From: a bacterium
GTDB lineage: Bacteria > Planctomycetota > UBA1135 > UBA2386
Direction of reading: 5' to 3'
DNA: 64,000 bases
NCBI GenBank assembly: GCA_024743115.1
Contig: JANSXC010000001.1
Coordinates: 53,628 to 117,627 of the forward strand
This document shows, one piece after another, positions 8,755 through 16,739 of the stretch. Numbering within the stretch: the stretch's first letter is position 1; every line of letters starts with the position of its first letter. Made by a program: the position numbers and the translations under genes. The notes under the pieces were generated by a model. The model was not told the origin of the DNA. It searched no databases and worked only from the letters and a program-made list of their open reading frames with translations.

Positions 8755-9816
8755 ATGATCCTTCGCCCTACGGTTGTCGTTGGTGCCCTGACGCTCCTCG
8801 GTTGGAACAGCATTCTGCCTTCCCAGCAGGTGCCTTCCCAGCAGGCCAGCCAGAAGGCAGCGAGCATCGCGAACACGCGCGGCATGGTGTGGATCCCCGG
8901 CGGGACCGCGATGCTCGGCAGTCAGGAGGGCGACCCCGACGCGCCGCTGCACCGGGTCGAACTCGACGGCTTCTGGCTCGATCGCACGGAGGTCACGAAC
9001 GCGCAGTTTGCGCAGTTCGTGGCGGCGACGGGTTACGTCACGGTCGCCGAGCGCAAGCCGACGCCCGAGGAGCTCCCCGGCGTGCCGCCCGAGGCCCTCG
9101 TCGCGGGTTCGCTCGTCTTTCGGCCGCCGGGCGACGCGGTCGATCTGCGCGAGTTCTGGCGCTGGTGGGAGTTCGTGCCCGGCGCTTGCTGGCGGCGGCC
9201 GGACGGTCCCGGGTCGGCGATCGCGGGGCGCGACCTGCATCCCGTCGTGCACATCTGCTACCAGGACGCGATCGCGTTCTGCAAGTGGGCGAAGAAGCGC
9301 CTGCCGACCGAGGCCGAGTGGGAATACGCCGCGCGCGGTGGGCTCGACCAGAAGCGCTACGTCTGGGGTGACAGCAAGCCCGACGCCGATGGCTGGGTCG
9401 TCAACATCTGGCAGGGTGAGTTCCCGCGGAAGAACGAGCGTCGTGACGGCTTCGCGACGACGGCACCCGTTGCGACCTACCCAGCCAACGGCCACGGGCT
9501 CTACGACATGTCGGGCAACGTCTGGGAGTGGTGTCATGACCTCTACCATCCGCGGGGCTACGGCGACCCGACGCGACTCGCCAAGAACCCGCAGGGCCCG
9601 CGCAAGAGCTTCGATCCGATGGAGCCCGGCGCGGTCAAGCACGTGATGCGCGGTGGGTCGTTCCTGTGCAGTGACGTCTACTGTCTGGGCTACCTGCCCG
9701 GTACGCGTATGAAGTCGACGCCGGATACTTCGCTGTGCCACACGGGATTCCGCTGCGCGCTCACGGCGCCGGCGCCAAAACCGGACCGTGCTCGCGAGGA
9801 CAAGAAGCGCCCGTGA
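8755..9816 (+). CDS. Formylglycine-generating enzyme (sulfatase-activating) with both active-site cysteines
   Basis: 353 residues. The N-terminus (MILRPTVVVGALTLLGW and so on) looks like a signal peptide, then a SUMF1/FGE-sulfatase domain from about residue 42 to 345. Family motifs are MVWIPGGTAMLGS, DRTEVTNAQFAQF, KRLPTEAEWEYAARGG, GLYDMSGNVWEWC and TGFRCAL. Unlike many paralogs, it keeps the redox pair at C305 and C310 (RGGSFLCSDVYC), which in characterised enzymes bind copper and oxidise the sulfatase cysteine to formylglycine. A sulfatase with a CVPSR motif lies 11 kb downstream. If exported, this enzyme would act outside the cytoplasm. The 3' end overlaps a methyltransferase by GTGA. Confidence 0.88.
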   Translation: MILRPTVVVGALTLLGWNSILPSQQVPSQQASQKAASIANTRGMVWIPGGTAMLGSQEGDPDAPLHRVELDGFWLDRTEVTNAQFAQFVAATGYVTVAERKPTPEELPGVPPEALVAGSLVFRPPGDAVDLREFWRWWEFVPGACWRRPDGPGSAIAGRDLHPVVHICYQDAIAFCKWAKKRLPTEAEWEYAARGGLDQKRYVWGDSKPDADGWVVNIWQGEFPRKNERRDGFATTAPVATYPANGHGLYDMSGNVWEWCHDLYHPRGYGDPTRLAKNPQGPRKSFDPMEPGAVKHVMRGGSFLCSDVYCLGYLPGTRMKSTPDTSLCHTGFRCALTAPAPKPDRAREDKKRP

Positions 9817-10535
9817 CCTCGCCGCGGCCGCAGCGCGCGTACCGACTCGAGTTCCGCCAGCTCGTGGTGGCGGAGCGACCCGCCAGCGTGCTCGATGTCG
9901 GGTGCGGGGCGGGTTCGTTGCTCAAGTGGTTCCACAAGGCGGGAATCGCGGCGGCGGGTGTCGAGGTCGATGCGGGGGCGGTAGAACGACTCGTGGAATC
10001 GGGATACGACGTCCGGCGGGTTGCCGGCGAGGAACTCCCCTTCGAAGACGATTCGTTCGATGTCGTCGCGTCAGAGTTCTGTGCGCATCACTTTGCGGAC
10101 CTGTCGCGGCACCTCACCGAGGCTCGGCGGGTCGCGCGGCGAGCCGTGTGGCTGCTGGATCCGTGGTACGACCTGAGCCTGCCGTCGCAGCAGCGCATGC
10201 TGCGCTGGGATAGCTGGTTCAAGCGCATCGATCGGCGGCTCGGGCGAGTTCACAACGAAGTGTTGTCCGTCGCCGACTTCCTGGCGGCGGCGCCGGACAG
10301 CGATCCTGCGAACTTCGAGTTCCGCCACTGGCTACGCATCGTGCCCGTGGCTCTCGACTGGTTCGACCGCGAGAGCGCCGAGCATCTGGCCCAGGCGACA
10401 CCCGAGGAAGCGGCGGAGCTGCGTGAGATTCGCCAGGCCACAGAGCGGCTCGGCATGACCGACGACGGGGCGATCGTGGTGCGGATCGCGGTCGGGTGCG
10501 GCGATCAGTCCACGACTCGCCCGGCGCCGCAGTAG
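9813..10535 (+). CDS. Class I SAM-dependent methyltransferase
   Basis: 240 residues. SAM-binding loop VLDVGCGAGSLLKWFHKAG, acidic residue at the end of strand two (VEVDAGAVERL), and EELPFEDDSFDVV resemble UbiE/Methyltransf_11-type enzymes; the substrate is not predictable. The GTG at 9813 was chosen because it overlaps the stop of the formylglycine-generating enzyme (GTGA) and places the fold at the N-terminus; a longer in-frame start at 9735 would lie inside the upstream gene. Its last 31 bases overlap the end of the opposite-strand fdhD gene, a tail-to-tail arrangement. Confidence 0.85.
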   Translation: MTSPRPQRAYRLEFRQLVVAERPASVLDVGCGAGSLLKWFHKAGIAAAGVEVDAGAVERLVESGYDVRRVAGEELPFEDDSFDVVASEFCAHHFADLSRHLTEARRVARRAVWLLDPWYDLSLPSQQRMLRWDSWFKRIDRRLGRVHNEVLSVADFLAAAPDSDPANFEFRHWLRIVPVALDWFDRESAEHLAQATPEEAAELREIRQATERLGMTDDGAIVVRIAVGCGDQSTTRPAPQ

Positions 10536-11308
10536 ATCTCGAGGCGTTCACCGCGCGCGAAGCCGATGAGCGTGGCGCCGGCGTTTTCGCAGAGGTCGAA
10601 CGCAAGCGCGCTCGGCGCCGACACGGACACGATGATCGGCAGCTGCACGCGCAGGCACTTGATGACGAGATCGTAGCCCGTGCGACCCGAGAGCACCGCG
10701 ATCCCGCGCGCGAGGTCGATGCCGTGTTCGGCCGCGCTGCCGATGGCCTTGTCGAGTGCGTTGTGGCGGCCGACGTCCTCGCCGTGACCGTGGATCGCGC
10801 CGTCGCCCGTTGCGACGAGCGCAGCGTGGCTGCCGCCCGTGCGCGTGAAGAGTTCCTGCCGGTCGGCGAGCGCGGTGACGAGTTGTTGCAGCGTGGCTCG
10901 GGGAATGCGCGGAACTCCCGGCAGCAGCGGCGGCGTGTCGTCGAGGATCGTACCCGGATCGGCGATGCCGCAGACGCCGCACGAACTGCGTAGCTCGTGG
11001 GTGCGGGCGAGACGCGCGCTTGCGAGCGTGCCCGGGGCGCGATTCAGCGTCACCTGCAGTTCGTCGGTGCGGCGGGCCTCCTGATCACCGGGCAGGAACT
11101 CGATTGATGCGACGTCGTCGAGGCTGTCGACGATGCCTTCGCCGAGCAGGAAGCCGCGCGCGAGTTTCTCGTCCGCGCCAGGGGTCCGCATCGTCAGGAG
11201 CTGCTGGCCGTCGATGACGAGCAGCAGCGGCTCCTCGCGAACGAGCAGGTCGCTGCGGCCGTTGGCCAGTTCGCGGCAGGTGGCGCCGGCGGGGACGTCG
11301 TCGGGCAC
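10505..11308 (-). CDS. fdhD: Formate dehydrogenase accessory sulfurtransferase FdhD
   Basis: 267 residues. FdhD carries sulfur from the cysteine desulfurase to the molybdenum cofactor of formate dehydrogenases and related bis-MGD enzymes. The cysteine motif SSCGVCG is present (C110 and C113), as are ARGFLLGEGI, GGSHAAL, HGHGEDVGRHNALDKAIG and SGRTGYDLVIKCLR. GTG at 11308 is chosen because it follows the upstream gene's stop by four bases; the only longer frame reads back through that gene. No formate dehydrogenase, mob or moa gene is in the window, so the client enzyme lies elsewhere. Confidence 0.93.
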   Translation of the reverse strand: MPDDVPAGATCRELANGRSDLLVREEPLLLVIDGQQLLTMRTPGADEKLARGFLLGEGIVDSLDDVASIEFLPGDQEARRTDELQVTLNRAPGTLASARLARTHELRSSCGVCGIADPGTILDDTPPLLPGVPRIPRATLQQLVTALADRQELFTRTGGSHAALVATGDGAIHGHGEDVGRHNALDKAIGSAAEHGIDLARGIAVLSGRTGYDLVIKCLRVQLPIIVSVSAPSALAFDLCENAGATLIGFARGERLEIYCGAGRVVD

Positions 11309-11312
11309 GCGG

Positions 11313-12482
11313 CTACTGACCGATGAGGAGCGTGGCGGCATCGGAAGCGACAGCGCCCAACGCGTTGAACACGGAGTCGCCGACGAGCGCCTGCTGGTAG
11401 ATCGACACGCCGATGAAGCCGGCATCGTTCGGCAGCGTGAGGGATGTGAGCACGACGTTGTTGTTGGCGATCAGCAGCTGCGGGGCATCGGGGCTGATCA
11501 GCAGGTTGCAGCCCGCCGCGCCGATGCCGCCCATGTCGTAAGGCAGCGGACCGAGCGGCGACGTGGTGTTGCTGTAGCCCGTGAGCCAGAAGCAGAGGTT
11601 GTCCGGCAGGTTGTTGACGATCACGTTCATCGTCGTGCCGATGCGCGGCAAGGCGAGGGGTTGCAGCGTGCTCACGGGCATGGTTCCCGCGCAACCGCTA
11701 CCGAACGTCGTGTAGCTGGCCGGGAACGCGTCGCGGGAGCAACAGCGGATCGGCCAGATACCGCGGATGTAGAACGGGCAGACCGGCACGCCCTGGGCCG
11801 TTGCCGTCGTCACATCGTGCCAGCCGCGGTAGGCGCCGCCGCAGCTGTCGCGGTACTCCATGATGCTCGTCTGCGGTGGTGTGACCTGGGGGTCGCAGGT
11901 GATCGAGAATCCGGTCGCGTCCGTGAAGTAGTTCGCGGGCCAGCCGGTCTGACAGGAGCCGGTCGGGTGACTGTTGATGTCGGTCCGGAAGCAGATCGCG
12001 AACCGGCGGCGGAACGGCGTACCATTCGCCGGCGCGGTGCCGACGACGATGTTGTAGGTGCTCGTGTCGAGCACGTTGAGGTTCGTCGTCGTGACTTGCA
12101 TGTTGGCGTTGAGGTTCTGGGTCAGGCTGAAGACCCGGGTGCCCATGTTGAGCTGGCCACCGGTGAACTGCACGCCATCGTAGACCTCCACATCGAGCGC
12201 GGCGACGAAGCCTGGGACGCCGCCAGGTGCACCCCATGGCACCACGACCTGGGTGATGAGCTGCGGAGCCATGTTCGCGGGCATCTCGAATACGACGCCG
12301 ATGCTCTCGCCCTCGTCGAGCCCTTGTACGAGGCCGATGTTCGTAAGGCCGGTGGGGACCTGGGGCAGCCGATCGCGCTGCCACCAGGTGTCGCCCGGGG
12401 TCGCGCAACCCTGCGCGAACAGGTCACTCGTGAGAGAGGTGGAGAGAACCGTCAGCAGAACGGTGGAGATGGTGCGGAGCAT
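11313..12482 (-). CDS. Secreted protein with lineage-type C-terminal domain
   Basis: 389 residues. N-terminal signal peptide (MLRTISTVLLTVLSTSLTSD then a probable cut after LFAQ). The middle, about residues 25-255, is a beta-rich domain with repeated short hydrophobic strands and several cysteines; I do not recognise it. The last about 130 residues form a domain, with FGSGC near its start and NALGAV near its end, whose pattern recurs at the end of the ELWxxDGT-repeat protein at 61951-64000. ATG 12482 is supported by GAGG five bases upstream (minus strand, 12488-12491) and by the signal peptide; an in-frame upstream extension would run into the divergent nupC gene. Expressed upstream of fdhD with a four-base gap. 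Confidence 0.82.
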   Translation of the reverse strand: MLRTISTVLLTVLSTSLTSDLFAQGCATPGDTWWQRDRLPQVPTGLTNIGLVQGLDEGESIGVVFEMPANMAPQLITQVVVPWGAPGGVPGFVAALDVEVYDGVQFTGGQLNMGTRVFSLTQNLNANMQVTTTNLNVLDTSTYNIVVGTAPANGTPFRRRFAICFRTDINSHPTGSCQTGWPANYFTDATGFSITCDPQVTPPQTSIMEYRDSCGGAYRGWHDVTTATAQGVPVCPFYIRGIWPIRCCSRDAFPASYTTFGSGCAGTMPVSTLQPLALPRIGTTMNVIVNNLPDNLCFWLTGYSNTTSPLGPLPYDMGGIGAAGCNLLISPDAPQLLIANNNVVLTSLTLPNDAGFIGVSIYQQALVGDSVFNALGAVASDAATLLIGQ

Positions 12483-12588
12483 GGTGACCTCGGAAGCGTT
12501 GCGCGGAGTTCCCTCGCGGGAGGGACTGCATGATCCCTCCGGATCCGGTGAGGCGTCAAGTCGCGCGCGCGTATAGCATCCCGCGGCC

Positions 12589-13845
12589 ATGGAGCGCCTC
12601 GTATCGCTGCTCGGAATCGCCGTGATGCTGGCGATCTGTTTCGCCCTCTCGAAGAACCGCCGCGCGATCTCGTGGCGACTCGTCGCGGTCGGGGTGTCGC
12701 TGCAGGCCGTTTTCGGGCTGGTCTTCCTGTATTGGCCCGATGGCAACGCGGCGCTGCAGGCGGTCGGGCGCGGGTTCAATTCGTTCCTCGAACTCGGCGA
12801 AGCCGGTTCGACGTTCGTGTTCGGCAACCTCGCGAACGCGGACGGTGGCGGCGCCGGATTCGTCTTCGCCTTTCGGGTGCTGCCGACGTTGATCTTCTTC
12901 AGCAGCCTGATGGCCGTGCTCTATCACCTCGGCGTCATGCAGCTCGTCGTGCGGGCGATGGCGTGGTTCATGGTGCGGGTCATGGGCACTTCCGGCAGCG
13001 AGTCGCTCTCGGCGTGCGCGAACGTCTTCGTCGGGCAGACCGAAGCACCGCTGCTCGTGAAGCCGTTCCTCAAGAACATGACGATGAGCGAGCTGCACAC
13101 GATCATGGTCGGCGGCTTCTGCACGATCGCGGGTGGCGTGTTCGCGCTCTACGTGAGCTTCATCGGCGGCGACGATCCGGCCGCGCGGGCGGAGATCGCG
13201 GGGCATCTCATGGTCGCCAGCGTCATGGCCGTGCCCGCGGGGCTGGTCTGCAGCAAGCTGCTGTGGCCGGAGACCGAGAAGAGCGAGACGATGGGCGTCG
13301 TCGCGCGCGTCGAGAAGAGCAGCTACGGCAACGTGGTCGAAGCCGCCGCGGGCGGCGCGTCCGACGGGCTCAAGCTCGCGCTCAACGTCGGCGCGATGCT
13401 GATCGCCTTTCTCGCGCTCATCGCGGTGCTCGACGCCGGACTCGGTTTGTTCCCCGGCGACTTGTCGGTCGCGCGACTGCTCGGTTGGCTGTTCTGGCCG
13501 ATCGCGGCCGTCATGGGCGTGCCGGCCGGTGAGATCCCGCTGATGGCCGAGCTGCTCGGCACCAAACTCGTCGCGACCGAACTCGTGGCCTACGACCGGC
13601 TCGGCGACTACGTCACGGCGGGCGACGTCTCGGCCCGCACCAAGCTCGTCGCGAGTTTCGCGCTGTGCGGCTTCGCGAGCTTCGGCGGTGTCGCGATCCA
13701 GATCGGCGGCCTCGGTGCGATGGCGCCCGAACGCCGCGGTGATCTTGCGCGCATCGGTGTGCGCGCGATGTTCACCGGCGCTTTGGCGACCTGCATGACC
13801 GCGTGTGTCGCGGGCGTGCTCATGGCCTCGGAGGGCGGCGAATGA
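12589..13845 (+). CDS. nupC: Concentrative nucleoside transporter (NupC family)
   Basis: 418 residues, multi-pass inner-membrane symporter taking up nucleosides with Na+ or H+. Family features include an N-terminal helix with hydrophobic segments, the FRVLPTLIFFSSLMAVLYHLG segment, SLSACANVFVGQTEAPLLVKPF (the GQTEAP substrate-binding hairpin) and the later GGVAIQIGGLGAMAPER. Its coupling by ATGA overlap to a purine nucleoside phosphorylase indicates nucleoside salvage. It diverges from the secreted-protein gene across 106 bases, which include a TATAGC stretch about 17 bases before the ATG, but I saw no matching -35. Confidence 0.93.
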   Translation: MERLVSLLGIAVMLAICFALSKNRRAISWRLVAVGVSLQAVFGLVFLYWPDGNAALQAVGRGFNSFLELGEAGSTFVFGNLANADGGGAGFVFAFRVLPTLIFFSSLMAVLYHLGVMQLVVRAMAWFMVRVMGTSGSESLSACANVFVGQTEAPLLVKPFLKNMTMSELHTIMVGGFCTIAGGVFALYVSFIGGDDPAARAEIAGHLMVASVMAVPAGLVCSKLLWPETEKSETMGVVARVEKSSYGNVVEAAAGGASDGLKLALNVGAMLIAFLALIAVLDAGLGLFPGDLSVARLLGWLFWPIAAVMGVPAGEIPLMAELLGTKLVATELVAYDRLGDYVTAGDVSARTKLVASFALCGFASFGGVAIQIGGLGAMAPERRGDLARIGVRAMFTGALATCMTACVAGVLMASEGGE

Positions 13846-14678
13846 GCTCTGCTGGCGAACTCCAGCGCGTCGATACGGTGGCCGCCGCGCTGCGCGACCG
13901 CCTCGGCGAACGTGTGACCGAGGCCCGGCTCGCGATCGTGCTCGGCAGCGGTCTCAAGGGGTTTGCCCGGCATGTCGAGGACGGCATCGAGGTGCCGTTC
14001 ACCGAGATCGAGCACGCGCCCTGTCCGAAGGTCGAGGGCCATGGGGGTGCGATCGTCGCCGGTCGAGTCGCGGGCACGCGAATCGTCTGCGTGACCGGTC
14101 GCGTGCATCTCTACGAGGGCTGGCAGCCGGCCGAGGTGGTGCGCATTGCGCGCGCGCTGCGACGTGCCGGCGTCCCGGGCTTCCTGCTGACGAACGCCGC
14201 GGGCGGGGCGGCGGACGGCATGCGACCCGGCGACCTCATGGCGATCACGGACCATCTCAACCTCACGGGCAGCACGCCGCTCGCTGGCGACCACGTCGCC
14301 GAGTTCGGGCCGCGCTTTCCCGATCAGAGTTCGGTTTACACGGGAAGGCTCGGGGCGTTGCTGCAGGAGTGCGCAGCCGCCCGTGGAACCGCCATTCGCA
14401 CGGGCGTCTACGCCGGTCTGCTCGGGCCCAGTTATGAGACTCCGGCCGAAGTGCGCATGTGCCGCGCGCTCGGCGCCGATGCGATCGGTATGAGCACGGT
14501 GCACGAGGCGATGGCGCTGAACGCGATGGCGGCGGACGTCGCCGGCCTGTCGTTGATCACGAATGCAGCGGCCGGTCTCGGCGAATCGGCGCTGTCGCAC
14601 GACGAGGTCGTCGCGGCCGGCAAGGCTGCGGAAGCGAAGCTCGAAGCGCTGGTCACGGAGTTCTGCGCGCGCCAATGA
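13842..14678 (+). CDS. punA: Purine nucleoside phosphorylase (trimeric type)
   Basis: 278 residues. Phosphorolytic cleavage of purine nucleosides to base and ribose-1-phosphate. Motifs of the low-molecular-mass trimeric class: AIVLGSGLKGF, GRVHLYEGW, LTNAAGGAADGMRPGDLM, AGLLGPSYETPAEVRM, GADAIGMSTVHEAMAL and LSLITNAAAG, where the asparagine is the purine-contact residue of this class. The ATG at 13842 overlaps the transporter stop by four bases, and the stop overlaps the next gene by four, so transporter, phosphorylase and GNAT protein are in one operon. Symbol given by class; bacterial names for this enzyme vary. Confidence 0.92.
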   Translation: MSSAGELQRVDTVAAALRDRLGERVTEARLAIVLGSGLKGFARHVEDGIEVPFTEIEHAPCPKVEGHGGAIVAGRVAGTRIVCVTGRVHLYEGWQPAEVVRIARALRRAGVPGFLLTNAAGGAADGMRPGDLMAITDHLNLTGSTPLAGDHVAEFGPRFPDQSSVYTGRLGALLQECAAARGTAIRTGVYAGLLGPSYETPAEVRMCRALGADAIGMSTVHEAMALNAMAADVAGLSLITNAAAGLGESALSHDEVVAAGKAAEAKLEALVTEFCARQ

Positions 14679-15736
14679 GCCGTCCCGATCCGTGCAACTC
14701 CAATCCGGGTCACGCCGAAAGGAGTCACCCCGAGTTGGCGATCCGGGCCTATCGACCCGGGGACGAGGCGGGCATCCTCGCGACGTTCAACACGGTGTTC
14801 CGCGAAGTCTGTGGCGACGACTTCGTCGACCGCACGATGACCCAGTGGCGTTGGCAGTATCTCGCCAATCCGATGGGCCATCGCATCTCGCTGGCGGTTG
14901 CGCCCGATGGCACCATCGTGTCCCAGTACGCGGGCGTGCCGGTCATGGTCGACACGCCGTTCGGCGAGCAGCGGTTCATCCACTGCGTCGATTCGATGAC
15001 CCATCCCGCCTGGCGTGCGGGACTGAAACGCCCCGGCATCTTCGTGATCACGGGCTGGCCGTTCTCGGCCCACAGCCGGCGGATCAGCGATGCGGTGCTC
15101 TACGGCTTCCCGGTCGATGCCGCGTTCCGGATCGGCAAGCGCTACCTCGAGTATCACTTCCTGCGCGACATCGACTACCTGATTCGCGGGGCGGATGCGG
15201 GGGTGTTTCCGCTGCCGGACGGGGTGCGGGTCGAGTGCGTCGATACGATCCCGCCCGACGTCGGTTCGCTCTACGACGTGATGCGCGCCGAGAAGCGTCT
15301 GCTGCTGCGGCGTGACTATCGCTACCTCGACTGGCGCTACCGGCAGAATCCGCAGCGCAACGACTACGAGTTCTGGACCGCGCGGCGCGACGGCCGGCTC
15401 GTCGGCTTCCTCGTGCTCAAGCCGACGATGGGTCTCGCGCCCGACAGCGCGACGATCGCGGACTGGCTCGCGGGCGAGCGCGACGAGTCGGCGATCGACG
15501 CTCTCGTGCACATCGCCAGCCAGCGCCTCGCCGACGAAGGGCTCGAACGGCTGATGACCGTGTTTCCCGAGTGGTCGACCGAGTGGGCCGCGCTCGAGGC
15601 CCGTGGCTTCGTGAAGACCCCGTCCGCGAACTGGCTGCAGCGCCGGCTCGTCTACCTGATCACGGGTTCGCCGCTGACGGCTGATGTACTCGAGCAGGAC
15701 TGGTGGTACGCCCTCGGCGACAGCGATCTCGCGTGA
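14675..15736 (+). CDS. GNAT family N-acetyltransferase-like protein
   Basis: 353 residues, predicted acyltransferase of the GNAT superfamily. The N-terminal domain (about residues 25-150) opens with LAIRAYRPGDEAGILATFN, a typical first strand-helix of the fold; a later region reads RDGRLVGFLVLKPTM and EGLERLMTVFPEWSTEWAALEARGF, the end of a second GNAT-like half. The acetyl-CoA loop (Q/R-x-x-G-x-G/A) is not clearly preserved, so catalysis is uncertain. The start overlaps the purine nucleoside phosphorylase stop (ATGA). Substrate unknown; it lies just before the S51/ATP-grasp cluster, separated by 67 bases. Confidence 0.72.
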   Translation: MSRPDPCNSNPGHAERSHPELAIRAYRPGDEAGILATFNTVFREVCGDDFVDRTMTQWRWQYLANPMGHRISLAVAPDGTIVSQYAGVPVMVDTPFGEQRFIHCVDSMTHPAWRAGLKRPGIFVITGWPFSAHSRRISDAVLYGFPVDAAFRIGKRYLEYHFLRDIDYLIRGADAGVFPLPDGVRVECVDTIPPDVGSLYDVMRAEKRLLLRRDYRYLDWRYRQNPQRNDYEFWTARRDGRLVGFLVLKPTMGLAPDSATIADWLAGERDESAIDALVHIASQRLADEGLERLMTVFPEWSTEWAALEARGFVKTPSANWLQRRLVYLITGSPLTADVLEQDWWYALGDSDLA

Positions 15737-15803
15737 CCTGAGCCGGCGCCTTCGGCCTCGCCCTTCCAACTCGCCGGCGGCTCGGATACAGGAGTTGCCC
15801 GCC

Positions 15804-16739
15804 ATGTTGACCGCCGCCATCGTGCTCGGGCCCCAGCGCCGCGTGAAGACCGTTCGAGAAGCGGTCGCAGAGCTCGTGCCGGATGCCTCCGGCCCGCTCG
15901 TTGCAGTCACCGCCGGGTGGGAGGAGCGCGAGTCCGAGGACGAAGAACTTCGCGAACACGTCGGGCGACCGCTGGTCAACCTCGGCGTCTGGCAGCGGAT
16001 CGAGCGCATCTTTGCCGCCGATCCCGAGCTGTTCGAGGCCATGCGGCAGCGGCACGCGCAGTTGCGCAGGATGCAGGAGCTCTATCGCATGCGGCTGCTC
16101 GGTCTCATGGATCCGCTCTGTGAGCTGCACCGCCGGGACGACGATCCGGAGCTGCTCGAGCCCGAACGGGAGGCCGCTCTGGAGCTGGTGCAGACGCTCG
16201 ACCGGCAGCACGAGGCGCGGGTGCAGGCCGTGCACGAGGAGTTCGAGTCGCGGTGGCAGCCGCTGCAGCGGGACGCGGTCGCCAAGCAGCGGGCCGAGCT
16301 CGAGCGCGAGCTCGCCGGTGCGTCGTGTCTGCTCGTCGCGGGCGGGCATGTCGCGGTCTTGTTGCACCGGCTGCGACTGTTCGACTTGCCGGGGCTCTGG
16401 GGCGACCGCCCGCTCGTGGCGTGGTCGGCGGGGGCGATGGTGCTCTGCGAGCGCATCGTGTTGTTTCACGATTCGCCGCCGCAGGGCAGCCACTATCCCG
16501 AGGTCATGGAACGCGGCTTCGGGCTGTTGCCCGGCTTCGTCGCCCTGCCCCACGCGGTGCACCGGCTGCAGCTCGATGACGAGCGCAGCATGCGCGTGCT
16601 CGCGCGGCGCTTCGATCCGGCGCACGCGGCGTTGCTCGACCGCGGCGCGCAGTTCGAGTGGGACGGTCGCGTTTGGAGCGCGACCGCGGGCTCGCGCATT
16701 CTCGGGCGCGACGGTCTGCCGGCGGAGGTGCCGGCATGA
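15804..16739 (+). CDS. Peptidase S51-like (type 1 glutamine amidotransferase-like) protein
   Basis: 311 residues. The C-terminal half (about residues 170-300) resembles the peptidase S51/cyanophycinase fold: a glycine-rich strand LLVAGGHVAVLL, the nucleophile elbow VAWSAGAMVL with Ser208, and GFGLLPGFVALPHAVHR, which holds a candidate histidine. Between residues 60 and 165 is an inserted alpha-helical, charged region likely to form a coiled coil. Expected activity is hydrolysis of a peptide or isopeptide bond, but the substrate is unknown. AGGAG lies nine bases before the ATG at 15804. Ends in an ATGA overlap with the esterase gene; the context of an ATP-grasp ligase and two esterases suggests a shared pathway. 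Confidence 0.75.
   Translation: MLTAAIVLGPQRRVKTVREAVAELVPDASGPLVAVTAGWEERESEDEELREHVGRPLVNLGVWQRIERIFAADPELFEAMRQRHAQLRRMQELYRMRLLGLMDPLCELHRRDDDPELLEPEREAALELVQTLDRQHEARVQAVHEEFESRWQPLQRDAVAKQRAELERELAGASCLLVAGGHVAVLLHRLRLFDLPGLWGDRPLVAWSAGAMVLCERIVLFHDSPPQGSHYPEVMERGFGLLPGFVALPHAVHRLQLDDERSMRVLARRFDPAHAALLDRGAQFEWDGRVWSATAGSRILGRDGLPAEVPA

Noticed and set aside
12556..13206. Minus-strand frame opposite nupC
   Set aside because: Antisense of the transporter; His/Arg/Glu-rich with no motif.
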